From Methanoregula sp. (GTDB lineage Archaea; Halobacteriota; Methanomicrobia; Methanomicrobiales; Methanospirillaceae), in contig NZ_JALOCH010000003.1 of the NCBI RefSeq assembly GCF_023227875.1, positions 198,326 to 262,325 of the forward strand: a stretch of 64,000 bases of DNA. Reading direction: 5' to 3'. Under the pieces are notes generated by a model. It saw nothing but the letters and a program-made list of their open reading frames with translations. It was not told the origin of the DNA and did no database searches. The translations under genes were made by a program, and so were the position numbers. Below, piece by piece: positions 42,934-51,379 of the stretch. The number at the start of each line of letters is the position of its first letter. Positions within the stretch are counted from its first letter, which is position 1.

Positions 42934-43118
42934 AGTCACTCAAACCTGATTCCCAACGTAAGACAATAAACCTTTTCAATTGGTGCTTATACAAAAAAGA
43001 GCAGTATTCAGCGTTTGATCCAGAAGCCCGCCTCTTTCCACGCGACTGAACGCGGTGTTGTTGCCGGAGGACAGAATGCCGGAAAAAACGGTAAACAAAG
43101 AATGAGATCCTCCCGCGC

Positions 43119-44429
43119 TTATTCTGTACCGGGATAATTGAGAAGCACCGGTTTTGTGTTCCCCGAGGCCAGCCGGTACTGTACCAGCGTCCAGGTCTCC
43201 TCAAGGCTCACCGGGACATATCCTGCGACTTCCGCACTGACATTGATCCTCCGGTGTTCGAAGTCAATGAACGGGTAATGACGGAGGTCATTGTTATGGT
43301 GATGGCCGTGGATCACCCAGCCGTCAAACGCTGCCGGGGCGTCTGCGGGGTCATGGACAAGGAAGAACCGCGTTCCCGCATGTTCAATCACGGCTGAGGA
43401 GCATGCCCCCGGCCCGGGGGCATCGTGGTTCCCGGCAATGAATGTGACCTCCCCGTGAAGGTGTTCCCGGTATTCGTGTTCGGGACGGGCAGTCCTGCCA
43501 TAACACAGGTCACCGATATGATAGGTGCGGGTGCCGGGAGTAACCACGGCGTTCCAGTTCGCGATCAGGACCCGATCCATCCCGCCGGGATCGGAGAAGA
43601 GGAACGGTCTCGAACAGTAGCGGATGATGTTCGCGTGACCGAGGTGGAGGTCGGCAATGAGGAGGGTGTCCCCGGGTTGTTGAAGCCGGGGTTCCGTGCG
43701 CTCGAACCCCGCATCTTTCCGGAACCGCGATAATGTCTCATTCCAGGACCGGCTGTCATGCCGGTGGTTGTCATGCAGCCAGCATTTTTCCAGGAGATCG
43801 TACTCGGCAAGGATCTCTTCCCCGTGCATGAGCGAGATCCGGAGCCCGGTCTCGTCAATGAGGAGGGGCCGGATATTCCGGGCCTCAACGGATTCAAAGA
43901 GAGAACGGAATGCCGTGCGGAGACCGGAGAGGAAACCCCCGGGTTGCGCTGATTGTCCATCCCCGGTATCCGGGCCCGGCAGGGCCTGGAACACTGCCGA
44001 AGCCCTCTTTTGTTCCAGGTGGTTTGCGACCGTCACATGGTACCATTTCAGTTCCGGCCGGTCGTCCCATGCATTATGGCTGCGGCAGATCGGCAATAAT
44101 GCCCCGGCCATCTCCGCGACCAGCCTCACCAGGCTGTCGGAAGGCCGTACAGAAAAAGCAATGACGCTGCCGTGCATGCCTTCGCGCTTCTCAAAACCGT
44201 CGAGGGTAAACGGGACGGGACCATAGTGCGATGCAACGGTGCCGATTGCATCGATGAGCTGCTGCTGGCTGACGCCCTCCAGCAGTTCCATCGGGCCAAA
44301 GAGCGTCACGTGCGGGTGCCGTTCCATGAACTGCCCGATGCCGAATACCCGGGCAATGGAGGCGACCGTCTGGCGGACCCGCCACTTGGTCCTGCCGAGC
44401 CGGATCTCCACAAGGTATATGTCATTCAT
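43119..44429 (-). CDS. 2'-5' RNA ligase-like (2H) domain fused to a calcineurin-like phosphoesterase
   Basis: A 436-residue two-domain protein. The N-terminal 2H phosphoesterase domain (about 1-150) has both HxT motifs: RHPHVTLFGP and KWYHVTVAN. The C-terminal metallophosphoesterase (about 250-425) has IADLHLGHANIIRYCSRPF, HIGDLCYGRT, FIAGNHDAPG and WVIHGHHHN, so its metal ligands are complete. The first domain type handles 2',3'-cyclic phosphates or 2'-5' linkages. The fusion suggests one protein performing successive steps on RNA ends or nucleotides. This is inference. It stands alone. Confidence 0.82.
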   Translation of the reverse strand: MNDIYLVEIRLGRTKWRVRQTVASIARVFGIGQFMERHPHVTLFGPMELLEGVSQQQLIDAIGTVASHYGPVPFTLDGFEKREGMHGSVIAFSVRPSDSLVRLVAEMAGALLPICRSHNAWDDRPELKWYHVTVANHLEQKRASAVFQALPGPDTGDGQSAQPGGFLSGLRTAFRSLFESVEARNIRPLLIDETGLRISLMHGEEILAEYDLLEKCWLHDNHRHDSRSWNETLSRFRKDAGFERTEPRLQQPGDTLLIADLHLGHANIIRYCSRPFLFSDPGGMDRVLIANWNAVVTPGTRTYHIGDLCYGRTARPEHEYREHLHGEVTFIAGNHDAPGPGACSSAVIEHAGTRFFLVHDPADAPAAFDGWVIHGHHHNNDLRHYPFIDFEHRRINVSAEVAGYVPVSLEETWTLVQYRLASGNTKPVLLNYPGTE

Positions 44430-44537
44430 GGTCCAGACCGCACACTCACTTTTTATTGTCGGTCTTCCGGGTTATAATGGAATCCGGTTGACTCCGGCAG
44501 GTACCGTACCGGGGAATGGAAAGAAAAGAGCGGGATA

Positions 44538-44705
44538 TTATTCTTTTTTGTTGGCAAGGCCAAAGAGCATGATGATGCCGACAAGGACGGTTGCAACCCC
44601 CGCGATGCCAAGGATGATCCCGATACCGGGAGAAAGCGGGGATGCGGAGGTGATGCCGATCGCGATCAGGAGAGCCCCGACAAGGATGGCGATGACCGGT
44701 ACCAT
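44538..44705 (-). CDS. Small two-helix membrane protein (55 aa)
   Basis: A hydrophobic protein with helices IAILVGALLIAIGI and IGIILGIAGVATVLVGIIML and a charged tail LANKKE. The frame extends upstream to a TTG at 44744; the ATG at 44705 was taken because it begins at the first helix. Family unknown. It lies between the 2H fusion gene and the HAD gene. Confidence 0.5.
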   Translation of the reverse strand: MVPVIAILVGALLIAIGITSASPLSPGIGIILGIAGVATVLVGIIMLFGLANKKE

Positions 44706-44858
44706 GACTGGTTCTGCGATAGTAATTCCCCCAAATGGTATCAATTAGGTAATCGCCCGTCAAATTAAAGGTTACCGCTTCCGGTACCTGCTGGCCCGGG
44801 TGCCGCGTTACCGCAAACAATATCCTCATCACGATACCACGCCAACAATCCGGTACGT

Positions 44859-45545
44859 ATGAGTATGCCCTCACTCCCGGTATCCACGATTTTTTTCGAC
44901 ATGGACAACACCCTCTTCGACCTCGTTGAGGCACAGGTCGCGTCCTGCCGCGAGGTTGTCCGGTTCCTCGGGCATGATGACGGGGAGGAATTATTCTCGT
45001 ATTTCCTCAGGCCCGTGCACGGGTTCGAGTCGCATGAAAATATCCGGCAGTACATGGAAGAGCGCACTATCCCGGTCGACGGTACTTTTAAGAAAGCCTG
45101 CAGGATCTACGAGACCGAAAAACTCCGGCATATCTCACCCTATCCCGGCGTCGCAGAGACCCTGAGGCAGCTGCACGAACGGGGGTACCCGATGTGCATC
45201 GTCACCGATGCGCACTCCCGTGATGCAACCCTGCGCCTTGAAAAGATCGACCTTTTGCCGTTCTTCACCGGCATGATTGCGTACGATCTGGTGCAGGTAA
45301 AAAAACCCGCCCCGGGGCCGTTCCTCGCCGCGCTTGAGATGATGCGGGCCTCCCCGGACAATACCCTCCTTGTCGGGGACAGTATCCGGCGCGATATCGA
45401 GCCCTGCGCCCGGCTGGGGATCCGCACGGTCTATGCCCGGTACGGGGACCGGTTTGCGGACGGCCGCAGGGATCCCGGCGCGGATTTCATCATCGATGGG
45501 CTTGACGAGCTCCCGGTCATCATCGACCAGATCAACCGGTCCTGA
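44859..45545 (+). CDS. HAD-superfamily hydrolase
   Basis: A 228-residue phosphatase-type HAD protein. Motif I is IFFDMDNTLFDL (nucleophile Asp), motif II is CIVTDAHSR, motif III has VKKPAPGPFLAAL and motif IV is LLVGDSIRRDIEPC. An alpha-helical cap sits between motifs I and II. Substrate unknown; phosphoglycolate- and nucleotide-type phosphatases share this form. Two ATGs (44859, 44865) are possible starts. Confidence 0.87.
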   Translation: MSMPSLPVSTIFFDMDNTLFDLVEAQVASCREVVRFLGHDDGEELFSYFLRPVHGFESHENIRQYMEERTIPVDGTFKKACRIYETEKLRHISPYPGVAETLRQLHERGYPMCIVTDAHSRDATLRLEKIDLLPFFTGMIAYDLVQVKKPAPGPFLAALEMMRASPDNTLLVGDSIRRDIEPCARLGIRTVYARYGDRFADGRRDPGADFIIDGLDELPVIIDQINRS

Positions 45546-45684
45546 TCATCACCCGGTTTTTCCGGCAAAAACGGGCAATATGGGCGGGCGCGATAGCATA
45601 AACTCCGGAAAAAATACGAGTATTTCTGGTTTTTAATCCAGTTTCAGCAATAAATTAAAAAATGTGTCCGGTAAAATAAGAGCT

Positions 45685-46227
45685 ATGTACGTTCCGAAAG
45701 AGATCTTTTTCACCAAAGGGGTAGGTGTCCATAAAGATCGTTTAGCCTCTTTTGAACTGGCCCTGCGAAAGGCCGGTATTGAAAAATGTAATCTCGTGTA
45801 CGTCTCAAGCATCTTCCCGCCTGAATGCAAACAAATCACCCGCTCTGCGGGTCTTCGGAAACTTGCACCCGGTGCGATCACCTTCTGCGTCATGGCGAGG
45901 AACGATACCAACGAGCCCAACCGTCTCGTATCATCGGCCATCGGGCTTGCCCTCCCGAGCGCTTCGGAAGAGTACGGGTACCTTTCGGAACACCACGCGT
46001 ACGGAGAAACCGAGAAGAAGACCGGGGAATATGCCGAAGACCTCGCGGCGACCATGCTCGCCACGACTCTCGGTATCGAGTTCGATGTGAATGCCGCGTG
46101 GTCGGAACGCGAACAGACCTACAAGGCAAGTGGCAAGATCATCAAGACCAAGAATATCTGCCAGTCAGCGGAAGGGGACAAGAACGGTCTCTGGACAACG
46201 ACAATTGCCGTGGCAATGTTTCTTTAA
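45685..46227 (+). CDS. pdaD: Pyruvoyl-dependent arginine decarboxylase
   Basis: A 180-residue proenzyme that self-cleaves at the Ser-Ser bond in [12 protein letters not shown]. This leaves a pyruvoyl group that decarboxylates arginine to agmatine for polyamine synthesis. Other family marks are [20 protein letters not shown] and [16 protein letters not shown]. The start is ATG 45685; an upstream GTG at 45664 lacks support. AATAAATTAAAA upstream is a likely TATA region. Confidence 0.95.
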   Translation: MYVPKEIFFTKGVGVHKDRLASFELALRKAGIEKCNLVYVSSIFPPECKQITRSAGLRKLAPGAITFCVMARNDTNEPNRLVSSAIGLALPSASEEYGYLSEHHAYGETEKKTGEYAEDLAATMLATTLGIEFDVNAAWSEREQTYKASGKIIKTKNICQSAEGDKNGLWTTTIAVAMFL

Positions 46228-46619
46228 TTTTTCTCTATTTTTTTAGATCTTTTTTCAATAATTATGAGCAACGCCGCCACATTCGAAGTTATCACTTCTC
46301 TACAGCCTGTGGCTGTTCCCGAAGGGATGCAGTCGAAGGCTGATATCTTCTCAACGGCGTACGGCGGTCCCCGCGGCGGATCGGTTACTGACTGTGCCGG
46401 AACCTCCCTGCCCCGCCGTGACCCGTAGGGGCCCTGAGGCGGGGAGCCCTCGAATTTACTTAAAAAACCGAGTCCCAAAATTTTTCTAAAAAAAACCTTC
46501 GGCAGCTGTGCCGTTTATCCTCCCTGAATTATGGAGTCTCAACGTCACTGAGCACTTCAACGTGCAGAGCTTTGAACGAGAAACCATATAAAAAATGGAT
46601 CGTTTTCCTGATAATCATC
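46228..46619. repeat. Gene-free stretch with dispersed GC-rich repeat, second copy
   Basis: Positions about 46265-46455 share the blocks seen at 10742-10905: CAACGCCGCC, CCCGCGGCGG, CCCCGCCGTGA and AGGGGCCCTGAGGCGGGG. CCCCGCC pairs with GGCGGGG. T-rich DNA after pdaD (46227-46258) may terminate that gene. No ORF here looks real. Confidence 0.5.
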
Positions 46620-46733
46620 ATGCAGGATTTACGGCGCCTGTATATCGGGCATTATGTGCTGACATATAAACCGGATAAGAAAAAAGAACAGATCACACTT
46701 GTGGACTTTGCACATCACGATGAGGTATATTGA
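46620..46733 (+). pseudogene. C-terminal fragment of a RelE/ParE-type toxin
   Basis: A 37-codon frame reading MQDLRRLYIGHYVLTYKPDK and ending ITLVDFAHHDEVY. This matches the last strands of RelE/ParE mRNA interferases or gyrase toxins (RLRIGDYRVIY...GHRREVY). The N-terminal two-thirds are missing and the upstream frame is closed, so it is a remnant. No antitoxin is next to it. Confidence 0.55.
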
Positions 46734-46847
46734 AGAAAAGCCACGGCCTCTTTGAAGAGATCAGTTGCCCTGATCCGGAACCAGCCGGGACCGGGCTAAC
46801 TTTTTTGTATATCCTGTTAATTTCCCCGGACCCGGTCCCCCCTCGTC

Positions 46848-47210
46848 TCATCCGTCCCCACTCCCGAAAAAGTCCGGGAAATATTCCCGGATCCGCTGGC
46901 TTTCTTCGTCTGTCGCTCCCTGGAGATTCATGTCCGTCATCCCGATGATGAATGCGGCTGCCTCGTTTCGATCTGCTAACGGGAAGACATCCGGCTTGCC
47001 TGAAGGCCCGGACCGGTAACAGACATAAAAGCAGGGCTCCTCTCCGGGCACCGGGTGGGCAAAAACGAGAGTCTCCTCAGAGGCCATGATGGCGAGGCCT
47101 GGCGGATTATACTGGATGCAGAGGAGCGCCACATCTGAAAAGAGGTCTAGTTCCGAAGGTTGTCGCTCCCTGTTACGGCCGGCATCCGGGCTTGTGCTGT
47201 CTGTGTTCAC
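46848..47210 (-). CDS. Hypothetical acidic protein (120 aa)
   Basis: No family recognised. The product is hydrophilic and acidic, with a possible beta-rich centre (LAIMASEETLVFAHPVPGEE, PCFYVCYRSG) and a helical end (EESQRIREYFPDFF). The GTG start at 47210 lies about 30 bp after the ATAAATTTAT palindrome shared with the divergent AbrB-type gene, consistent with a leaderless message. An internal ATG at 47087 is an alternative. Confidence 0.5.
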   Translation of the reverse strand: MNTDSTSPDAGRNRERQPSELDLFSDVALLCIQYNPPGLAIMASEETLVFAHPVPGEEPCFYVCYRSGPSGKPDVFPLADRNEAAAFIIGMTDMNLQGATDEESQRIREYFPDFFGSGDG

Positions 47211-47243
47211 CTGGCACCGGTGGAGATGTTGGTGGGTGAGAAA

Positions 47244-47286
47244 ATAAATTTATGCACATTGCATACATTAATCCCTAAATGTGCAT
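47244..47286. promoter_or_regulatory. Divergent TATA box and operator of the AbrB-type gene
   Basis: ATAAATTTAT (47244-47253) is a symmetrical TATA box serving both directions. ATGCACATT (47252-47260) and AATGTGCAT (47278-47286) are perfect 9-bp inverted arms spaced by 17 bp, covering the expected start of the rightward gene. This is typical of autoregulation by an AbrB-fold antitoxin-like protein. Confidence 0.55.
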
Positions 47287-47303
47287 ATCCCACACTGGAG
47301 TGT

Positions 47304-47492
47304 ATGCCTGCGAAGGAAAATATCGTTAAGTCCCGGTTTCATTATGGATCTAATTCTCTTGATCTTACTATCCCCTCTGGAGTTGCCAAGTCCCAGAAGA
47401 TCAATCCCGGCGATGTCTTCCGGCTTGTCGTCAAAGAAGAAAAGGGCAATCTCGTTTTACAATATGAGCGGGTTTATTCCACGAAGGTGTGA
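47304..47492 (+). CDS. AbrB/MazE-type DNA-binding protein
   Basis: A 62-residue swapped-hairpin protein. It has the AbrB pattern SLDLTIPSGVAKSQKINPGD followed by VFRLVVKEEKGNLVLQYERV. Such proteins are antitoxins or global regulators. CTGGAG lies just before the ATG at 47304. No toxin gene follows before 47655, so it may act alone on its own and the divergent promoter. Confidence 0.72.
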   Translation: MPAKENIVKSRFHYGSNSLDLTIPSGVAKSQKINPGDVFRLVVKEEKGNLVLQYERVYSTKV

Positions 47493-47654
47493 GTGGCCGG
47501 GAGAACGGGCGATTCAACATAAGCAAAAAATTAAGCGAGATAATTTCTCTCGGTAAAAATCAGAGAATTGCACGTGATTTTATTTTTAATTTGGTGCATT
47601 CTCGCAATAAGCTGTAACATCTTTTATCACACCTTCCCGTAAACGCCATCCCCA

Positions 47655-48413
47655 TCACCTCTCCCCCGCCATCCCCCGGATCCTCTCCGCAAGTTCCCGC
47701 ACCGCAACCCGGGCAGGCGAATCCGATGGAATCAAAGAAACCGGAGATGCAGCCAGGTCCGCCTTCTCAACAGAGGGATCTTCAGGCACAACAGCAATCG
47801 GCAGCTCCCCGCCAATATCCACAGGAGCAGCCCCGGTCTTGTACATGTTGAACACCACGTGGATCTTCTCTTTCTCAAGCCCGAGCTGGGTGGCAATCTC
47901 CCGGATCCGGGCAATCGTCCGCAGTCCCCGGGCGCCGGGGTCGCTGACAATGAGCAGCATGTCGGGCTTGCCGATCGTCCCCCGGCTGATGTGTTCCATG
48001 CCGGCCTCCGTGTCGATCACGATGAAGCGGTAGTCGCGTTCCAGCTGCTTCATGCATTCCGAGAGGAGGTCGTTCGCAAAGCAGTAACACCCCGTCCCCT
48101 CGGGTCGTCCCATTGCCACGAGGTCGAACCCTTCCGCTTCCACGAGCGCCTGCCGGAACCGGAACCGGACATAGTCGTGCCGGTTCATACCGGGAGGGAT
48201 GTTCCGCGAGAAGGCCTCTTCCCGCATGCTCCCGAGGGTCTCGTGGACGGCGACGCCCAGCGCCTCGTGGAGGTTTGCGTTCGGGTCGGCATCGACAGCG
48301 AGGACCGGGGTTTCGCCAAGCGCGATGAACGAGCGGAGGAGAAGGGAGCTGATCGTTGTCTTGCCGGTCCCTCCCTTGCCGGAGACTGCGATCGTGAACG
48401 GGTGCGGAGGCAT
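47655..48413 (-). CDS. CooC/AcsF-type nickel-insertion ATPase
   Basis: A 252-residue MinD-family ATPase. The deviant Walker A is VSGKGGTGKTTISSLL and the metal-binding CxC is in GTGCYCFANDLL. DTEAGMEHISRGT is the conserved switch region. CooC matures CO dehydrogenase, and AcsF matures acetyl-CoA synthase with nickel. Because the operon has acetyl-CoA synthase but no CO dehydrogenase, an AcsF role is more likely here. It is the last gene of the minus-strand operon starting at 55711. Confidence 0.88.
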   Translation of the reverse strand: MPPHPFTIAVSGKGGTGKTTISSLLLRSFIALGETPVLAVDADPNANLHEALGVAVHETLGSMREEAFSRNIPPGMNRHDYVRFRFRQALVEAEGFDLVAMGRPEGTGCYCFANDLLSECMKQLERDYRFIVIDTEAGMEHISRGTIGKPDMLLIVSDPGARGLRTIARIREIATQLGLEKEKIHVVFNMYKTGAAPVDIGGELPIAVVPEDPSVEKADLAASPVSLIPSDSPARVAVRELAERIRGMAGER

Positions 48414-48425
48414 GGTGTCAGTCCT

Positions 48426-49472
48426 TCAGGTGCGGCTGCCCGTCTCCCCGGCACGGATGCGCCGGGAGATCTCTGCTGCCGCTCCCATGATCGCAAGCGA
48501 CCCGTTGCGGTCGGCAAACCGGATCCCGCAGCTGGGCGTGATGAGCGACTGTGCATCGAAGAGTTTCTCCGGCATACGGGCGCAGAGCTGGGTGCGTATC
48601 GCGAGGTATTTTGCGTTGAGTGTGTCCACCGTTTCCGTTGCAAAGACCTTATGCTCGGCGGGTACGATCCCCCATGCTACAACCCCGCCCTTCTCCATGT
48701 AGGAGATGATGGAATCCGCGTACAGGAGAAACTCCGTTGAGGTTGCATACGCGTCCATGGAGATGACAGACGGGGAGAGGCCGATGACGAACTCCCAGTC
48801 CGTGTTGGAGCAGCAGTGAATGCCAAGGCCGCCTTCGATAAGGGAAGCGATATCGTCCCATCCGGACCGGACGGTCTCGCGGTCTACCGGGACAACGGAC
48901 GATCCCAGCGATGCAAGGTAGGGTTCGTTTAAGACAACGAGTGTCTCTTGTGCTCCGGTCTGATCCCGCATCGCCTGCTCGCACCAGCGGGCCTTGAGGG
49001 CGATCATCTTCGAAAGGACATCCGCGAGCTGGGAATCATAATAGATCGGCCGCTTGTTGGCATCGACCACCTGCATACCGAACGTGACCGGCCCGGTCAC
49101 CTGGCATTTCAGGACGATCGTTGGCGGGACCTTCCGGGACAGCATCTCGATAAATGCCGAGGCGTATTCCACATGGAGGCCGTAACCGGCAGAATTCCCC
49201 TCAACGAAGTCCATGTACACCTTCTCCATAGCAGCGGTCTGGTCTTTCGTGCTGTCGAAGAGGAGCCGGTCCTCCCGGATGAGGCGGCCCGGGAGCTGCT
49301 CGGAGTCGTTGAAGACAATGCTCTCGAGCTGGCCCCGGTCCGGGAGGGTCGGGATGTACGGGAAATCAGGGAAGAGGGCGAGGACATCGTCGCACGCCTG
49401 CTTCGGGTCTGTGTGGGGCAGTGCACCAACGCCGGTTGCGAGCGAATGGGGCGAGGGGATCATCTTTGCCAT
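48426..49472 (-). CDS. MetE-like methyltransferase, short (core) form
   Basis: A 348-residue TIM barrel related to the C-terminal half of cobalamin-independent methionine synthase. Zinc-ligand candidates are IHCCSN (near 218-220) and PSCGIRF (near 313). The N-terminal folate-binding half of MetE is absent. Folate-independent core-MetE (Mes) families take methyl groups from corrinoid carriers to make methionine. Being between the corrinoid protein activator and the ACS maturase, this one may accept methyl from the corrinoid iron-sulfur protein. A methylcobamide:thiol methyltransferase is the alternative. It lies 5 bp after the activator stop. Confidence 0.72.
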   Translation of the reverse strand: MAKMIPSPHSLATGVGALPHTDPKQACDDVLALFPDFPYIPTLPDRGQLESIVFNDSEQLPGRLIREDRLLFDSTKDQTAAMEKVYMDFVEGNSAGYGLHVEYASAFIEMLSRKVPPTIVLKCQVTGPVTFGMQVVDANKRPIYYDSQLADVLSKMIALKARWCEQAMRDQTGAQETLVVLNEPYLASLGSSVVPVDRETVRSGWDDIASLIEGGLGIHCCSNTDWEFVIGLSPSVISMDAYATSTEFLLYADSIISYMEKGGVVAWGIVPAEHKVFATETVDTLNAKYLAIRTQLCARMPEKLFDAQSLITPSCGIRFADRNGSLAIMGAAAEISRRIRAGETGSRT

Positions 49473-49477
49473 GCTGC

Positions 49478-51379
49478 CTACTCCCTCCTGGTGCGGCAGG
49501 ATTCGAGAAGTTTCTGGACGCCGGGGAAGAGCGTAAGGTCCGTGTGCGGGAGGAAGGTACTGCCGGTGTACTCGTCCATGAATGATTTTTCCGCGTTCAG
49601 CTCGATGTAAGCAATCTTATACGCGATATCATCGAGGGTCTTTCTCGCCCTGCGGTTGATGAGCGCGATGTTTGCGCCGGCCACGGCGCCGTTCCCGATG
49701 TTTATTATCTGGTCGATCGCGATCTCCGGGATGAGCCCGATGATGGTCGCGTTCTTCTTGTCCAGGTAGTTCCCGAATGCACCTGCGAAATAGATCGTGG
49801 AAATCTCGTTATGGGTCACCCCCGCCTCCTTCATCAGGCTCAGGCACGCAGCATGGACCGAGGCCTTGCTCATGATCAGGTTCTTGATATCGTTCTCCGT
49901 GATGACAATGTCCTTTCCGATATCCGTCTCCTTTGCCCAGGCAATGACATACTCCGGGAAGTGGGCATTCCTGCGGATGCGGGGGTTGTTGATCTCCATA
50001 TTGATCCGGCCGGTGCGGTCGATCACGCAGGCGATGAGGAGTTCGGCGAGCAGGTCGATCAGTCCCGAACCGCAGATGCCCCGGGGCCTGATGCCGTTGA
50101 TGGTCGAGTACTTCGGGTCCAGCGTGACGGGGTCGATCGCGATCTTCTCGATTGCCCCGGGGTTTGCCCGCATGCCGAAGAGGACCTCCCCGCCTTCGAG
50201 TGCGGGACCGGCAGCACCGGCGCAGGAGAACATCCACTCCTTGTTGCCGAGCACGACCTCGAAGTTCGTGCCGATGTCCACGAGGAGCGAGATCTCTTCC
50301 CGCTCGCCCATGCCGCAGGCAAGGATATCAGCGATGATGTCGCCGCCGATGAAGTCGCTGACAGCCGGGAAGGCAAACACGCCCCCGTTCGGGTTGCAGG
50401 CAATACCGAGCCGGCTGGCAGCAATGGAGAGCGCCCGGCGGACGACCGGAACATAGGGCTCGGCGATCATGTATGCGGGATCGATCCCGAGGAGCATGTG
50501 GGTCATCACCGTGTTGCCGGCCACGACCACTTCATAGATGTCCTCTCGGTCGATCCCTGCCGTGTTGGACGCGGTAGTAAGGGCCTGGTTGATGCTCTCC
50601 GCGGCAAGGGCCTGGAGTTTTACAAGACCGTTCTTCCGGGCAAAGTTGACCCGGGCCAGGATGTCCTCCCCGCAGCTGATCTGCTTGTTGTAATTGGATG
50701 CAACGCAGACGACCTTACCCGTGACCAGGTCCCAGAGGTAGACGACAACGGTTGTCGACCCGAGGTCGACTGCTGCGCCGTAGACCCTCTTCGAGGTATC
50801 GTTCTCCTGGAGATCGATGACACGGTACCCTCCGGGCACGAGCCCGATGGTCGCAGTCACGTTCCAGTCGCTGTGACGCAGGATTCCCGGCATCTCGCGG
50901 AGCACCTCGAGCGGGACGTACATCTTCTCCGCCACCGGCCCCCCGCTTTTCTGGATCCCCCACAGGAGCCGGGACAGGTCGGGGGAAGGATCGGCAAGGC
51001 TTGGTGGCTGGAGCTGGACATAGTATTTCTTCACGGACGGCCGGAAATCGATCTCCTGGTCCAGTCCCTCCACGAGGATCTTCTGCTCCTGGATGAGAGT
51101 GCTCTCCGGCACGACCACGTGAAGGTCGCCCTGGATTGTTGTCTCGCAGGCAAGGCAGGCGCCCTTCTGCAGCTCGGCTTCCGTGAAGAACCGGCCGTAC
51201 TTCTGGCGGTCGAAGTCCACCCGGCCGGACTGGATGTAGACAATACATTTTCCGCACTTGCCCAGGCCTCCGCAGACCACGTTCATGGAGAGGCCGGCCC
51301 GCTGGGCAGCGTCGAGGACTGTTGTCCCGCGTTCGACATCGATCTTGCGGTAACTGGGGAGGAAGGTAACGGTCCGCAT
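49478..51379 (-). CDS. ASKHA-domain ferredoxin, reductive activator of corrinoid protein (RACo-like)
   Basis: A 633-residue protein. The N-terminal [2Fe-2S] ferredoxin (1-95) has CGGLGKCGKC and CLAC. A linker follows, then an actin-like ATPase domain: GAAVDLGSTTVVVYLWDLVT, VVVAGNTVMTHMLLGI, LLVDIGTNFEVVLGN and GICGSGLIDLLAELL. Family members reduce Co(II) back to Co(I) at the cost of ATP to reactivate corrinoid proteins. Its partner here is surely the corrinoid iron-sulfur protein encoded immediately upstream. The ATG follows the acsC stop directly. Confidence 0.92.
   Translation of the reverse strand: MRTVTFLPSYRKIDVERGTTVLDAAQRAGLSMNVVCGGLGKCGKCIVYIQSGRVDFDRQKYGRFFTEAELQKGACLACETTIQGDLHVVVPESTLIQEQKILVEGLDQEIDFRPSVKKYYVQLQPPSLADPSPDLSRLLWGIQKSGGPVAEKMYVPLEVLREMPGILRHSDWNVTATIGLVPGGYRVIDLQENDTSKRVYGAAVDLGSTTVVVYLWDLVTGKVVCVASNYNKQISCGEDILARVNFARKNGLVKLQALAAESINQALTTASNTAGIDREDIYEVVVAGNTVMTHMLLGIDPAYMIAEPYVPVVRRALSIAASRLGIACNPNGGVFAFPAVSDFIGGDIIADILACGMGEREEISLLVDIGTNFEVVLGNKEWMFSCAGAAGPALEGGEVLFGMRANPGAIEKIAIDPVTLDPKYSTINGIRPRGICGSGLIDLLAELLIACVIDRTGRINMEINNPRIRRNAHFPEYVIAWAKETDIGKDIVITENDIKNLIMSKASVHAACLSLMKEAGVTHNEISTIYFAGAFGNYLDKKNATIIGLIPEIAIDQIINIGNGAVAGANIALINRRARKTLDDIAYKIAYIELNAEKSFMDEYTGSTFLPHTDLTLFPGVQKLLESCRTRRE

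Noticed and set aside
48426..49472. Annotation as uroporphyrinogen decarboxylase or coenzyme M methyltransferase (MtbA/MtaA)
   Set aside because: The superfamily is shared, but HCC and SCG zinc-ligand positions and the operon context fit a MetE-type core better; left as an alternative in the feature.
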